Origin: Paratinospora sagittata
Taxonomy: Eukaryota > Streptophyta > Magnoliopsida > Ranunculales > Menispermaceae
Direction of reading: 5' to 3'
DNA: 64,000 nucleotides
Assembly: GCA_035771175.1 (NCBI GenBank)
Contig: CM069608.1
Span: forward strand, 28,458,019 to 28,522,018
Part shown: piece by piece, positions 33,675 to 45,264 of the stretch
Layout of the letters: the number at the start of each line of letters is the position of its first letter
Position numbering within the stretch: position 1 is the stretch's first letter
Made by a program: the position numbers and the translations under genes
The notes under the pieces: generated by a model
What the model was told of the DNA's origin: nothing
The model's input: the letters and a program-made list of their open reading frames with translations, nothing else
Database searches by the model: none

Positions 33675-34074
33675 TAGGGGTATCATTGGTTCCATTTGGG
33701 TCGATTTAGTATTAAACCGAAATCAAATCGACCATTTGACCAAATCAAAGTGAATCAATCAAGATTGGTTTAATTTAGTTTGGGTTAATCGGTTTATACA
33801 TGTAATCCTATAGTAATATTCATTTTAAATATAAAGTAATTAAAAAAAAGCTTTATAAAAAAAGAATTATACTTTTAATTATGTAAGAAGAACATATTAC
33901 ACCATATTTAATATAAATTATGGTATTAAACTTGGTCGGTTCAGTTCACGTTAATACTATTTTTAAATTTTTAACCTGTACTCGAACCAAATATGTGAAC
34001 AACCAAACTAAACCGAACTAAACCTATCAGTTTGATTTAGTTTCGCAATTTTGATCAAATTATTGACACCCCTA
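33675..34074. mobile_element. hAT-type MITE, 400 bp, with 8-bp target duplication
   Basis: Ends are TAGGGGTATCA and, inverted, TAGGGGTGTCA. Flanks are ttagctat (33667-33674) and ttagctac (34075-34082), 7 of 8 matching. Non-coding. Its termini resemble those of the MITE at 10202-10718, but the bodies differ. Confidence 0.8.
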
Positions 34075-34082
34075 TTAGCTAC

Positions 34083-34624
34083 GAAGCTGATTTCATTGTT
34101 AAAAGTCAATGTACCAGTAAAATTTGGGATTTATAATTGTCATCTATGGTATCATTAGCCACAAAATTAATTTCACATCTAAAATATGTATTTACTTATG
34201 AAGATCATTAAATTTCATAGTAGAGTATATAAATAACATCATTAAATTTCATATAAGAAAAGATTTGATAATAAAATTTGAAAACAAATGTTAATGAGAT
34301 TATTATATATATATTAATCTATTATATATAAATAATTCTATTTTATTTACTTTTATATTTTTAAACGAAATCTAGTCCTAACTATATTGAATCTAGTTCG
34401 GGAGGATTAGTCTCGCTGCGAAGCGGAAGAGGACACCTCCCGGATACCGAAAAACCGGTCAACAAAAAATAAAAAATTAAAGACAAGAAAAAAATAATAA
34501 TAACCTAGTGTTTATAAGCCATATGATTGTCCAGCTAGCCAATAATATGTTGATTGTACGATATACTCAACTCAACTCAATTAAACATTTCTCCAACTAC
34601 ATGGGTTAGCTATATGAATGTGCT
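34083..34624. other. Intergenic, no gene; one isolated GC-rich block
   Basis: AT-rich apart from about 34395-34462, where CTCGCTGCGAAGCGGAAGAG and ACACCTCCCGGATACC stand out. I do not recognise this block. Confidence 0.5.
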
Positions 34625-34640
34625 TCCTCTACTCTTCTCT

Positions 34641-34705
34641 TTTTTTTTTTTTTTTTTTGAGTGCTAACCCAAGGTCAGAGGATGTTGGCACGGGACTAGA
34701 GGAAG
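34641..34705 (-). mobile_element. SINE-like element, 3' part with poly(A)
   Basis: A run of 18 T on the plus strand (34641-34658) is a minus-strand poly(A) tail. The body ends against element E at 34705 and resumes at 45042. A candidate target duplication is tcctctactct (34625-34635) against tcctccactct (45254-45264). Confidence 0.6.
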
Positions 34706-36018
34706 TGTCATACCTTGCCCGAACACGCCTAAATCAGCAGAACACTCACAAGCGGGGCGCGAATACATTATAATAGTTACCGAGTGCGCAGGTACACAAT
34801 TGAGTAAAAATCTGATTTTATTAATTTTAGAATGTATTTTTGTACAAAATATAATTCAGGGAACATCCTCCCAAAATCTCCTTATACAAGGGGTACAAAA
34901 TGTGGGCCCAAAAACCTCAACCGAATCCACCCTAGTTTCCTATAAAATGGTTAACAATGGGGTGAGCTATTGCCCAGTGGGTAAAATAGTTTGTGAATAC
35001 GACAATTAATAAAAAAGACTTCATAATCAAACATCACATATGCACAACATAGCGTCATAAATAGTACAACATGTATGAATGCATGACACAGTCTTGTAAT
35101 GGTTTTGTGATCGTCCATAGCCCTGAATTCACGTACAGATGTCCATCCTCAGGTAATCCTGGGTTCTCATTGTACGTTCCTCTCCAGGGGAAACATTATG
35201 AATAATGAGCATCGCTCCAATAACTATTCCATAAATCAAAATAGTGAGCATTGCTCCAATAACTATCTTGTGGATCACGAACCACTTACGTCCCTAGGTG
35301 ATTATGTATGATGACCATGCATGAGCAGGTCCGGTCTTTACTAATATTAGACAGGCTTTGGCAATGTCTGGTGATACTTATCAAGGTCAGCATCACCACG
35401 TGCGTTGCTAGGATTTCCAGTATCACTTGTTTAAGCAGATAACTTTCAAATAAGACCAACCAAACCAGTCTCCAGTCGAGAGGTGGGACACGAGGTCCAC
35501 TTAAATACCAATCTTCTGGAACAACAAGCTGCCTTCTGTTTACTATTCAAAGTTACCGAGGACAAGAGTACATCTGGTTGAGTCAAATTGACCACTAATC
35601 CGGTGTAGTAACAGTGTAATACATGAACTTCAAATATGCAGGCATAAGTATGACAAGTATGAGCATTATACGCAATAATGCAGTGTAAATGAATAATAGA
35701 CATAATGATAAATGAATAAAAACTTTAATAAAAGTCATAAGACACGCAAACCTATGTTTCGTTCCCCACCTTCAGATAAAACTTCTTTCTAGAACTGGCA
35801 CTTCCTCCCAAGCAAAACTGCCTTGCACCGTGAAGAGAGTCTCAAAAAGAGGAGAAAGAAAATCACAATGAAAGTAATGAACCAACTAGAAGAGCAAGAG
35901 AGAAGAGAGAGTTGTGTGAAAAACGAAAGGGGAGGGGGGAACTTTTTATAGAAAAAGGAATGCCCGAACCTTCAGGCGAGCTCGATTTTTTTTTTTTGTG
36001 TAAACCGGGGTTATTACA
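34706..36018 (-). repeat. Element E 3' LTR (1313 bp)
   Basis: TGTAATAACCCCGG at the inner edge and AGGTATGACA at the outer. TATA-like CTATAAAAAG near 35944-35953. It contains the 85-codon frame 35446-35703 that recurs in every family LTR. Confidence 0.92.
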
Positions 36019-36037
36019 CTCTACCCCCTTAAAAGAA
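36019..36037 (-). other. Element E polypurine tract
   Basis: The minus strand reads TTCTTTTAAGGGGGTAGAG directly before the LTR. The region 36038-36665 downstream of pol carries only doubtful frames (36054-36374). Confidence 0.85.
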
Positions 36038-36665
36038 TTTCGCCCTCGAAATTTCAGTTCATGTAGTGATGATTATTATCTTCGTGAGATTCACCACCTT
36101 CGTCATTATTCCCAAGATCAGGGTAATGCTGGAAAGGTCCCTGAATAATAGTGTGGTTGGTGGAATCCTCAACATCATCAAACAATGGAGAGCAGATTGA
36201 ATTGGATTTGTCCTCAGAAGGTTCCGACATTGGCCTCACAGATGGTAGTAGAGGGCATTGCAAGTTGCAGCATTTCAGGAGAGGTAGGTTGAGCGACGAA
36301 ATGTTTTTTCGTGCAGTTGCCCGAATTAGGCTGCCTGGTAATTTTGGTAAGAGATCTTGCCAAGATGAAGGCACTGGATTGTTTCGGGCAATATTGTTAC
36401 GATATAGCCAAATGCACTATAGTGATAAGGATTGCCGTTACTGAGGCAAGGAAGTTGGTGATGTAAAAAAATTATGGTTTGTCTTAGAACTTGAAGGAAT
36501 CTCCACTGATTGCCATGCATGCCATGGAGTGTATGATTCATTACTCCCGTCTGTGTAGCTTTCAGACATTTGTATGGGTTAATTAAATGAAACAATATAT
36601 TAAGATATTATAAAGGAAGTTCCATAATTTCATTGATTAGTGAAATAGTACAATGCATCACATCA

Positions 36666-37339
36666 TCAACTATTACTAGAAAATAATTCGGGGTATTTCA
36701 GTTTAATTATTTTTTCTTGTTCCCAAGTTGTTTCCTCTACTCCGTGGTGATCCCAAAATACCTTTACAAGTGGAATGCTATGTCGCCCTAGTTCTTGAGT
36801 TTTCCTATCAAGAATTTTTATCGCTCTCTCCTGATATTTGTTTTCTTCTTCAACCCGGACTTCAACCAGAGGGATGATATGTGAAGGATCATGACGATAT
36901 TTTCGAAGCATGGATACATAGAAACGTTATGAACCTTGGACATGGATGAGGGAAGGGATAGTCGATAGGCTAGTTTGCCAATACGTTTGACGATGTGAAA
37001 TGGGCCAATATATTGTGGAGAGAGTTTTCTTTTTATCCCGCAGAGTTTGACACCTCTTGCAGGCTAAACTTTTAGAAAAACAAAGTCCCCTTTATCAAAT
37101 TCTAAAGGTTGTCTCTGTTTGACGGCATAGCTCTTATGTTGACTTTGTGTTACACAAAGTTGCTCATTTACTAGTGTGATATTCTCAGAAGTCTCTTGAA
37201 CTAGTTCTGTTCCCAATAACTGTCGATCTGCCATATCTAACCAGCATACCAAAGATCTGCAAGGGCGACCATAGAGAGCCTCGTATGGTGCCATGCCGAT
37301 ATTGGTTTGGTAGTTGTTGTTGTATGCAAACTCAGCCAA
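36666..37339 (-). pseudogene. pol: Element E integrase C-terminus and chromodomain
   Basis: Frame 37064-37339 has NNNYQTNIGMAPYEALYGRP and EFDKGDFVFLKV. Frame 36666-36911 has MLRKYRHDPSHIIPLVEVRV, ILDRKTQELGRHSIPLVKVF, and the chromodomain end WDHHGVEETTWEQE to KYPELFSSNS. Frameshifts separate the two. Equivalent to 15614-16342 in B. Confidence 0.85.
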
Positions 37340-37455
37340 ATGTAAGTGCTTTGCTCATCTGTCATAAAATTCCAAAATGCAACATTGTAACATGGCCTCC
37401 AAGATTTAGGTTAAACGCTCTAACTGCTCGTCAGTTTGTGGGTGAAAAGTTGTGC

Positions 37456-37984
37456 TCATGGTAATCTTGGAGCCCATTCTACTCTGGAAGCTTTGCCAAA
37501 ATTTTGATGTGAATCGAGGGTCTCGATCAGAGACAATCGTGAGTGGTAAACGATCTCTCTTTCATACAATTCGGCTAGCTTGGCGGGGTTATTCGTGAAC
37601 TTTACTGGTAAAAAGTGTGCAGACTTTGTAAGTCTGTCAATAACCCATATTGCATCTTGCCCTTTATTATTTCGAGGCAAGGCCGTAACAAAACCCAATG
37701 CAATGTTTTCCCACTTCTATTCTCCAATAGGTAAAGGCTAGAGAAGCCTAGAAGGAAGTTTGCGTTCTACCTTAACTTGTTGGCAAATGAGACATCAAGC
37801 AACGAAGTCTGCAATAGCCTTCTTTATACAAGAGAACCACAATTGTCGCTTGACATCTTTGTACTCTTGTCTCCCCCAGGATGCATAGCAAACCTTGAGG
37901 AATGCACTTCAATGAGCACTTTTTTTCGAACTTCAGGATTATTTTGTAGGCAGAGACGTTTTTTGTAGAAGACTGCCCCGTCAT
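37456..37984 (-). pseudogene. pol: Element E integrase zinc-binding and core remnants
   Basis: Core piece 37456-37698 has VTALPRNNKGQDAIWV and DRLTKSAHFLPVKFTNNP. The zinc-binding part (37700-37984) is only readable across several frames. Compared with B, a codon is lost in WVIIDRL and the GIPLTIIFD segment is shortened. Confidence 0.8.
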
Positions 37985-38009
37985 CAGAGACTGACCAGTG
38001 AGGAAGGTC

Positions 38010-38687
38010 CTATTCGCTGAGTAGAAGTTCTATTTTCTCCATTAACATGAGGTCGTTGGCTTGAGCTGCTAAATTTTTTTGAATAAGCTCAAAGTTGGTT
38101 GATAATTGAGAGAGTCGTGATCTTTCTCCCTCTTCGATGGGCTGTAAGTTAAAATTGTCCATTTTCGTAGCCAACTTCCCCATTTCAAAATTAAGAGTAC
38201 AAACAACATAAGATCTTTTACTCAGGGCATCAGCCACAACATTGGCTTTTTCGGAATGGTATTGGAGTTGAAAGTTATAATCTTTCAAAAATTCCAACCA
38301 TCGTCTTTGGCAGAGGTTTAGTTCTTTCTGAGTGTAGATGTACTTGAAACTCTTGTGATCCGAGAAGACCTCAGACCGTTCACTGTATAGGTAGTGATGC
38401 CATAACTTCAATGCGAATACGATAGCTGCAAGTTTCAGGTCATGCATTGGGTAATTACCCTCATGAATCTTTAGTTGCCTAGAAGCATATGCAATAACCT
38501 GGCCTTCTTGCATTAGTACTGCACCTAAGCCTTGGAGAGAGGCATCGGTGTATAGTGAAAATCCAACTCCATTTCTTAGAGTGATTAGTATTGGTGTTGT
38601 CGTGAGGCGCTTCTTCAATTCTTGAAATGACAATTCATAGGCGGGATTCCAGATGAATCGTACGTCTTTTCGAGTGAGCTTGGTCAT
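38010..38687 (-). pseudogene. pol: Element E RNase H
   Basis: Continuous 225-residue frame: [90 protein letters not shown] and [10 protein letters not shown]. Here the RQLK junction and the ATGGGGAAG run are intact, which shows where B lost its frame. The thumb region 38688-38879 just upstream contains stops. Confidence 0.87.
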
Positions 38688-38879
38688 AGGTTCAACAATC
38701 TTTGAGAAGTCCTTGATAAAACGTCAGTAGTAGCCAGACAAACCAAGAAAGCTTCGGATTTGAGTAACTGTGGTAGGCTGCTTCCAGTTTAAAACTACTT
38801 CTACCTTTGAAGGATCCACTTTAATGTCATTGCCTGAAACCACATGACCTAGGAATTGAACTCGCTTCACCCAAAATTT

Positions 38880-39590
38880 TCACTTACTCAACTTTGCATA
38901 CAACTGATGGCTTCTTAAGGTCTGGAGGACAATCCTCAAATGTATCTTATGGTCTTCCTCAATTGAAGAATATATCAAGATATCATCTACAAAGACCACC
39001 ACGAGTCCATCTAAATATAGTCTGAAGATGCGGTTCATCAAATAGATGAACGTTGCAGGTGCATTTGTTAGACTGAATGGCATGACTGGAGCGCCCCAGG
39101 GTGATGAACTTTTTCTGATGAAGCCATTACTCTCCAATTCCTTCAGTTGTTTGTCCAACTCAACCAGCTCAACATTGGACATTCTGTATGGTGGAATTGA
39201 GATGGGTCCAGTCCTTGGTATGAGTTTGATCTCAAAATTGAATTCCCGAACTGGAGGTGGACCAGGAAGGTCATTTAGAAAAATTGTTGGAAATTCAAAT
39301 ATAACAGGGATATCGTGTACTTCGAGAGGGTACAGTGATGATGATTCATTATCATTACCAAGGGATAGGGCTTGGAGTTGTGCCTTGAGGAGTGCAACAG
39401 TCGAGTTGTGTATCCATTTTCGTGTTCCCTGAATTTTGACAAACTCCCCAATGGGCAAGGTTAATTGAACTTGCTTATTCAAACAATCAATATTTGCATT
39501 CAGTGGTGCAAGCCAGTCCATGCTGAGGATGATGTCGAAGTCTTCAATGTCTATAACTAAAAGATCTGCATAAATTATTTGTTCTGACAT
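38880..39590 (-). pseudogene. pol: Element E protease end and reverse transcriptase with an 81-codon internal deletion
   Basis: The frame runs from [20 protein letters not shown] and LSMDWLAPL through SSPWGAPV and then jumps straight to [12 protein letters not shown] and the catalytic box FVDDIL. Relative to B, 81 codons (243 bp, in frame) are missing, including LCIDYRKLN and the IDLR.GYHQ motif with the first catalytic aspartate. RT is therefore dead although the frame stays open. The junction is near 39085. Confidence 0.9.
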
Positions 39591-41107
39591 TCAAAATTCA
39601 CATCTAGAACACTTCAATTTCACGTCAGTACCAGATCCTAATGGTGTTGAGACATAGATTGTGATGTCTGTGGGTTCAGGTTGCAACCCTAAATGTCTTA
39701 CTAATACGGAAGATATAAAGTAGTGCGTAGCACCCGAATCAAATAAGACATGTACCATTGTATTAAACAAATAAAATGTTCCTTCGACTACATTGTTATT
39801 TAGGAGGGGTTGTTGAGCGATGGCAATCGCTCTGCCTTGTTGCCTTTGCCCATGGTTCTGCTGGTTCTACTGGGCGTTAGTAGCAGGTGGGACTTGTTGG
39901 ACTTGGACTGTGGGAACAAGCTACCACAGCTATGGAGAGTGGGGGCAGACACTTTTTACATGGTCCTGTTGGCTGCAGTTGAAACAAGTTAGCCTCTGCT
40001 ACTGAGGCGCTTGTTGCTGGTTCTGTTGATCGTGCTGATTATGGTGTTGCTGGCCACCACCTCTGCCATTGCCATTTTGACGGCCACCCTGCCATTGCGG
40101 CCTCCTCGGTTATGATTATGAAAACCTTAATTGCTAGGGTTAGAAGTTTCAGCCAAAGATGTCGTGGTCTCATGCTTTTGTATAGGGGCTGGGAGGGCTG
40201 GGTTTTGATTAAAGTAGGGCTTCTTCTTGTTGCCCTGCTGAGTGCCTTGTTGGAAAAACATTGCAAGCCATTTTCTCCTATTCTTCCTCTGCTCCTGCTC
40301 AGTTTTCTCCTGCTCAAAGTTCATGGCCATAGTGACAAGCTCCCTGTAATTCTTGAGATCTAAGATAAACAGGGCTTGTCGAATGTCTGGATGTAGGCTA
40401 TTATAGAATTTCTCGGCCTTATCTCGCTCCGTTAAGATGGTGGAGAGAGAGAAGACCGACAATTCCTTGAACTTGACAGCGTACTCACGGACTGTCATGC
40501 TACCTTGGTAGAGTCTGACAAACTCCTGGCGCCTCTGCCTCTTTACTGCGCCAGGGAAGTATTCATCGATGAAAAATGACTTGAATTCTAGCCAAGTTAT
40601 GTCTATTGCGTTCACTGTTATCCACCAAGTGTTAGCTCCACCAATAAGTTGGTACGAAGCTAGTGGAATTTTTTGACCTTCGTCGACTCCCATAGCCTCG
40701 AGAGCTTTCTTCGACTCATCTAGCCATTTTTGCGCTTCATTTGCATCAATGGTGCCAGCAAAGGTAAGGGGTTGTAGCCTCTTATACTTTGTGATCTGGT
40801 CGGTTTGGCTCTCCAACCCAGATCGTACAAGTGCCTGTATGGTGATCACCTTGTTGGCTGCGGGCTCACGGATGGCCGTTTGAACAATCACTTTCACCGC
40901 CTCAATAAATTCATCGAAAAAGTGTTCCATGCCTGGAGACATGGCGAAGGGTGTGGGCTGAGGTGGCACTGCCTGACCAAAAGTAGTGGCAGTGTCGTGT
41001 GTGACCGGTTTTGTCCTCGGAGGCGGTGGTTCCGGATTTTGTATCTCAGGAGGTGCCTTATCTGCTGGACGGACTGTGCATGGCCTTCATCTCTTTCTTG
41101 TTTGCAT
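39591..41107 (-). pseudogene. gag-pro: Element E gag and protease active site
   Basis: Gag starts at ATG 41107 but codon 7 is TGA (41087-41089; GGA in B). The same frame then stays open from about 41086 to 40127, with NEAQKWLDESKKALEAMGVD, FFIDEYFPGAVKRQRRQEF, RLYQGSMTVREYAVKFKEL and SLHPDIRQALFILDLKNY. Further on, in broken frames, are the zinc knuckle CFNCSQQDHVKSVC (about 39943-39984) and protease [11 protein letters not shown] (about 39730-39760). A pyrimidine tract plus CCAG precedes the ATG, as in B. Confidence 0.87.
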
Positions 41108-41866
41108 TTTCTCACTGGCAAGAAGAAAAATAAAACTCTACTTTAGGAACCATAGCCAAGTATAGTGATATGATATTCTCAGCAATAAGTTCAAGAGTTC
41201 TGCAATATAAAACCACCTATTTTTCTAGGTATGGTGTAAGGTTTTGGTGAGGAATCAAAGAATCTTATGTGCCTCATATGTTTGACCGTGGTATAAAGCA
41301 AGGTTAGAGTGTTTATGTACTAAGTATAAAATCTCGCAAGTATTTCAAATGTTTTGGTTGTGGTTTTGTGAACATACATGTGTTTTTAAAAATCCATACG
41401 AGTCATAGAGATTCTAAGATTAACCTCGGTAATTATCCTGGTCTAACTCTCTATTGCATTCTTATGTGTTCAAACTCTTTTCCTTTATTTTTTCGACTAT
41501 TATCCAAATTCGTGTATCCCATACCACATGAATTTGGTAATAAGGGGTTCAACCAAGTTAAATTGTATGAACACGTTCTTTACAAAACATCGGCTGGAGA
41601 GGAGTTCACTAATAGTATCGTCGAAGTTTACTCGTCCCATACCGTGTAAACTTAGTGATAATGTTAGTAATTCAGCTTTCCCCAGATGTTTTTTCACACA
41701 AGGTCATGGGTTTTCTTACTTCCATGTTTTATTTAGTATTTTCCAATTTTGTTGTCTCATACCACTCCAAAGTTAGTGATACAAAAGAAAAAAATGGTTG
41801 TAAGTCTGCCCACCAAACATAGTCTAAATAAAACATTTCATTCATAAAAAGAAAATATTTACAATG
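41108..41866 (-). other. Spacer between extra ORF and gag, B family
   Basis: Non-coding in both E and B (20350-21120), yet clearly alignable between them. It contains three copies of a roughly 28-bp motif starting CCCATACC, about 118 bp apart (41518, 41636, 41758 here; 20758, 20875, 20998 in B). Confidence 0.75.
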
Positions 41867-43463
41867 CTAGCCCTGCCTACTACTCCGCCTAGATCTCCTG
41901 GTAGATGCAGAACGACTACTAGAAGAACGTTGAGAGGTGTTTTGCCGTTCTTTTAAGTTTTGCACATGCATTATCAAAGCTCTATGGTCCTCACACATTT
42001 CAGTAAAACCAGACACTAAAAACTGTAACTGGTCAAATGGGTTAGTCGGTTGTCTCATTGATGGTTGGTAAGCTGTCCGTCCCATAGGTGGAGGGTAGGC
42101 TGTAGGCATTGGTTGAAAATATTGGTCGTATGGTTGACTCATTGGTGGAGGGTAGTTGGTTTGATTTTATGAGGATTCCCTAATTGGGACTTCTTGGATG
42201 GTTGAACGTGCTTGAGTCGAAATTTTTTGAAAAAATGGACTCATCGGGACATCCTGTCTTTCGAAATTTGGTGCCGCACAATTTTGTTGTGGTTGGTTCA
42301 CAGGGAATTGTGGATTCGGCTGGTAGGGTACATCAGGAGTTGGAAACCCTTGAGATGTCGTATTGCCTTGGGTTGGGAGGTTCCAGGAAGGTGGATTTGC
42401 TGGAACTCCCTGTCCATCCTGATTTGGTTGGGGTTGACCAAAGTTTCCTTGTAGGTTTCCAAAGAGTTCTTCCTCAATGAAATGATGGTTGTGTTGATCA
42501 TTGGTTGGGTCTGGGTCCATTTTGGTGTTCTGACCTGGTTCATTATTTAGCGATTCTTTGACAGGAATCTTGTAACGACTTTTTCGTCGATAACCTTCAG
42601 TGTTATCGCAAGCCCTTCCGCTATTTTCCTCTGAAGTAGCGCCAAATAACTCCTCGTCTGTCACCCCTCCTTTTGTGATGAAGGTTTTGGAAAAGGAGGA
42701 TAGTGCAATGGCTTTAGTAATCTTTGTTGAAGATTCATCAAAGGTATTGATGTTTGCCTCGTCTAGTATCTTCATGATTAAGGCTCCATAGCCAAGGTAT
42801 TCCTTTTTTGTAGGGTTTTGGATTACCTTGGACATCTGTTGGACAATGATGTGAGGCAGGGAGACTGAAATGCCCTCTTCTAAGCAGTGTAGGATAAGGA
42901 GCTGAGCCTTTGACATTGAACATCTAGTCACTATTTTTGGCAAGATGTTGTCAACTACGATCTTCCCAAGGCCTACAAGGAGTGGTTTAAGGAGATTTTT
43001 TGGAAGGTGGCCATACGTATTTTGGGTGTATGCGTTCTCAGTGAGGGAATTGAATAGTTTTTCCTTGGATTTAACAATTTCATCCACAGTTTGGGGTTCG
43101 TGTGGATCAATGATCTTGTCTCCAATTGGGATTTCCATTAGTCGCAAGATAGTTTCGACGCTAAATGAAGTTTTTACTCCCACGATCAATGTCTCCAAGA
43201 CAGGGGCAGATTCCTTCCTCTTGGAGTCCCGCAATATTCATGTATTCGTAGAACAACTTCACCAAGTTAAGGGAGACAACACCCCCAACATTTGTTATAT
43301 TCAACCACCTCAGCTTCATGAGTTTGTCGTGAAGGGAAGGACGGAGGTGAGTATTCTTCATGTCGATACTCCTCATTAATACAACCTTCCGTTGGTAAAG
43401 TTTCGTAAGTCTTGTGAAAACTTATTCCCGACTACTGGAAGTCGTTCCTTCACTAGAGGCCAT
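41867..43463 (-). pseudogene. Element E extra ORF, 'putative plant transposon protein' class
   Basis: Normal-sense counterpart of 22304-23674. ATG 43463 follows CTTCCTTTCAG. An early stop and a frameshift break the N-terminus (43161-43376 and 42167-43234 overlap in two frames). The core keeps SVETILRLMEIP, LKPLLVGLGKIVVDNILPKI, SKAQLLILHCLEEGISVSLP and KKEYLGYGALIMKILDEANI. After a stop at 42167-42169 the same frame continues to 41867 with YPPPMSQPYDQYF and ends in an Arg/Ser-rich tail (QRSSSSRSASTRRSRRSSRQ). Role unknown. Confidence 0.75.
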
Positions 43464-43616
43464 TATCTTGCTGAAAGGAAGATAAAACTTGTGAAATACA
43501 CAAAATATATTTCTAACATTTTTAAGATTATGCCTTGTCCGTTGGATAATATTTTTTATTTTCCTCTTGATGTTTATGCCATCAATGAATCCAATTTTTT
43601 TTTCATTAGCAACAGG

Positions 43617-43671
<55 letters not shown>

Positions 43672-43717
43672 TAAAAAAAATTCTCCTAAGTGGACCTTTT
43701 GTTTTGATTCCATTAAA
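43464..43717 (-). other. Element E leader with a long (TA)n run and decayed primer site
   Basis: A TA dinucleotide run spans about 43617-43669. The primer site next to the LTR is reduced to TGGAATCAAAAC on the minus strand. Confidence 0.8.
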
Positions 43718-45036
43718 TGTCATACCCCGCCCGGATGCGCCTAAACCAGCGGAATACTCACAGGTGGGGCGCGAATGCATTATAACAGTTACCGAGTGTG
43801 CAGGTACACAATTGAGTATAAATCTGATTTCATTAATTTCAGAATGTATTTTTATACAAAATATAATTGAGGGAACATCCTCCTAAAATCTCCCTATAAA
43901 TAAACAAGAGGTACAAAATGTGGGCGCAAAAACCTCCACCCAATCCACCCTAGTCTCCTGTAAAAATGGTTAACAACGGGGTGAGCTATTGCCTAGTGGG
44001 TAAAATAGTTCGTGAATACAACAATTAATAAAAAAGACTTCATAATCAAACATCACATATACACAACATAGCGTCATAAACAGTACAACATGTATGAATG
44101 CATGACACCGTCTCATAATGGTTCTGTGATCATACATAGCCCTGGATTCACGTACATATGTCCATCCTCAGGTAATCCCCGATTCTTCATTGTACGTCCC
44201 TCTTCAGGGGAAACATCATGAATAGTGAGCATCGCTCCAATAACTATTTCATAAATCAAAATAGTGAGCATTGCTCCAATAACTATTTTGTGGATCACGA
44301 ACCACTTACGTCCCTAGGTAATTATGTATAATGACTATGCATGAGCAGGTCCGGTCTTTACTAATATTAGACAGGCTTTGACAACGTCTGGTGATACTTA
44401 TCAACGTTAGCATCACCACGTGCGTTGTTATGATGTCTAGTATCACTTGTACAAGCAGATAGCTTTCAAAGAAGACCAACCAGACTAGTCTCCAGTCGAG
44501 AGGTGGGACACGAGGTCCGTTTAAATACCAATCTTCTAGAACAGCAAGCTGCCTCCCGTTCACTAGTCAAAGTTACTGAGGACAAGAGTACATCTGGTTG
44601 AGTCAAATTGACCACTAATCCGGCGTAGTAACAACATAATACATGAACTCCAAATATAAAGGCATAAGTATGACTGGTATGAGCATCATACGCAATAATG
44701 TAGTGTAAATGAATAATAGACATAATGATAAATGAATGAAAATTTTAATAAAAGCCATAAGACACGCAAACCTATGTTTCATTCTCCACCTTCAGATAAA
44801 ACTTCTTTCTAGAATTGACGCTTCTTCCCAAGCAGAACCGCCTTGCACCACGAAGAGAGTCTCAAAAAGAGGAGAAAGAAAATCACAATAAGAGTGATGA
44901 ACCAACAAGGAGAGCAAGAGAAAAGAGAGAGTTGTGTGAAAAATGAAAGGCAGGAGGGGGGTTTATAGAAAAAGGAATGCCCGAAGGTTCGAGCGTGACC
45001 GATCTTTTTGTGTGTGTGTAAACTAGAGGTATTACA
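43718..45036 (-). repeat. Element E 5' LTR (1319 bp)
   Basis: Edges TGTAATACC (minus-strand start) and GGGTATGACA. TATA-like CTATAAACCCC near 44957-44967. Pairs with 34706-36018. Confidence 0.92.
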
Positions 45037-45041
45037 GGAAG

Positions 45042-45253
45042 TCGGGACCCCTCAGTGGGGCCAAGAAGGCGAGCACAATGACGAAGGGCATAAGGGGCTT
45101 GGATGGGGACCATGCAAACCATCTACCATGGTCCTACTCCCACTTTTATTAGGGGAGGAAAAGCTCCAACTTATTTGTAAGGGGAAAGAATCAAACTCTT
45201 GACTTCGAGTTAAGGGGCCCGAATGTACATCGTTTGAGCTAGCCAATGTTTGC
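45042..45253 (-). mobile_element. SINE-like element, 5' part with polymerase III-type boxes
   Basis: The minus strand has TGGCTAGCTCAAACG (45231-45245), close to a tRNA-derived box A, and GAGTTTGATTC (45188-45198), close to box B, about 33 bp apart. Together with 34641-34705 it makes about 277 bp ending in poly(A), a normal SINE layout. The 64-codon and 69-codon frames here are not genes. Confidence 0.62.
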
Positions 45254-45264
45254 TCCTCCACTCT

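Larger units (their letters stand above)
34706..45036 (-). mobile_element. Element E: full-length but decayed B-family chromovirus
   Basis: Flanked by ggaag at 34701-34705 and 45037-45041. Right to left: 5' LTR, decayed primer site, extra ORF (41867-43463), spacer, gag, protease, RT, RNase H, integrase, chromodomain, polypurine tract, 3' LTR. The two LTRs differ at roughly one base in ten by eye over the first 190 bp, so it is not young. It shows the normal gene order of the family, with the extra ORF in sense upstream of gag. Confidence 0.93.

Noticed and set aside
43617..43669. The IYIYIY repeat peptide frame
   Set aside because: Translation of a (TA)n microsatellite.
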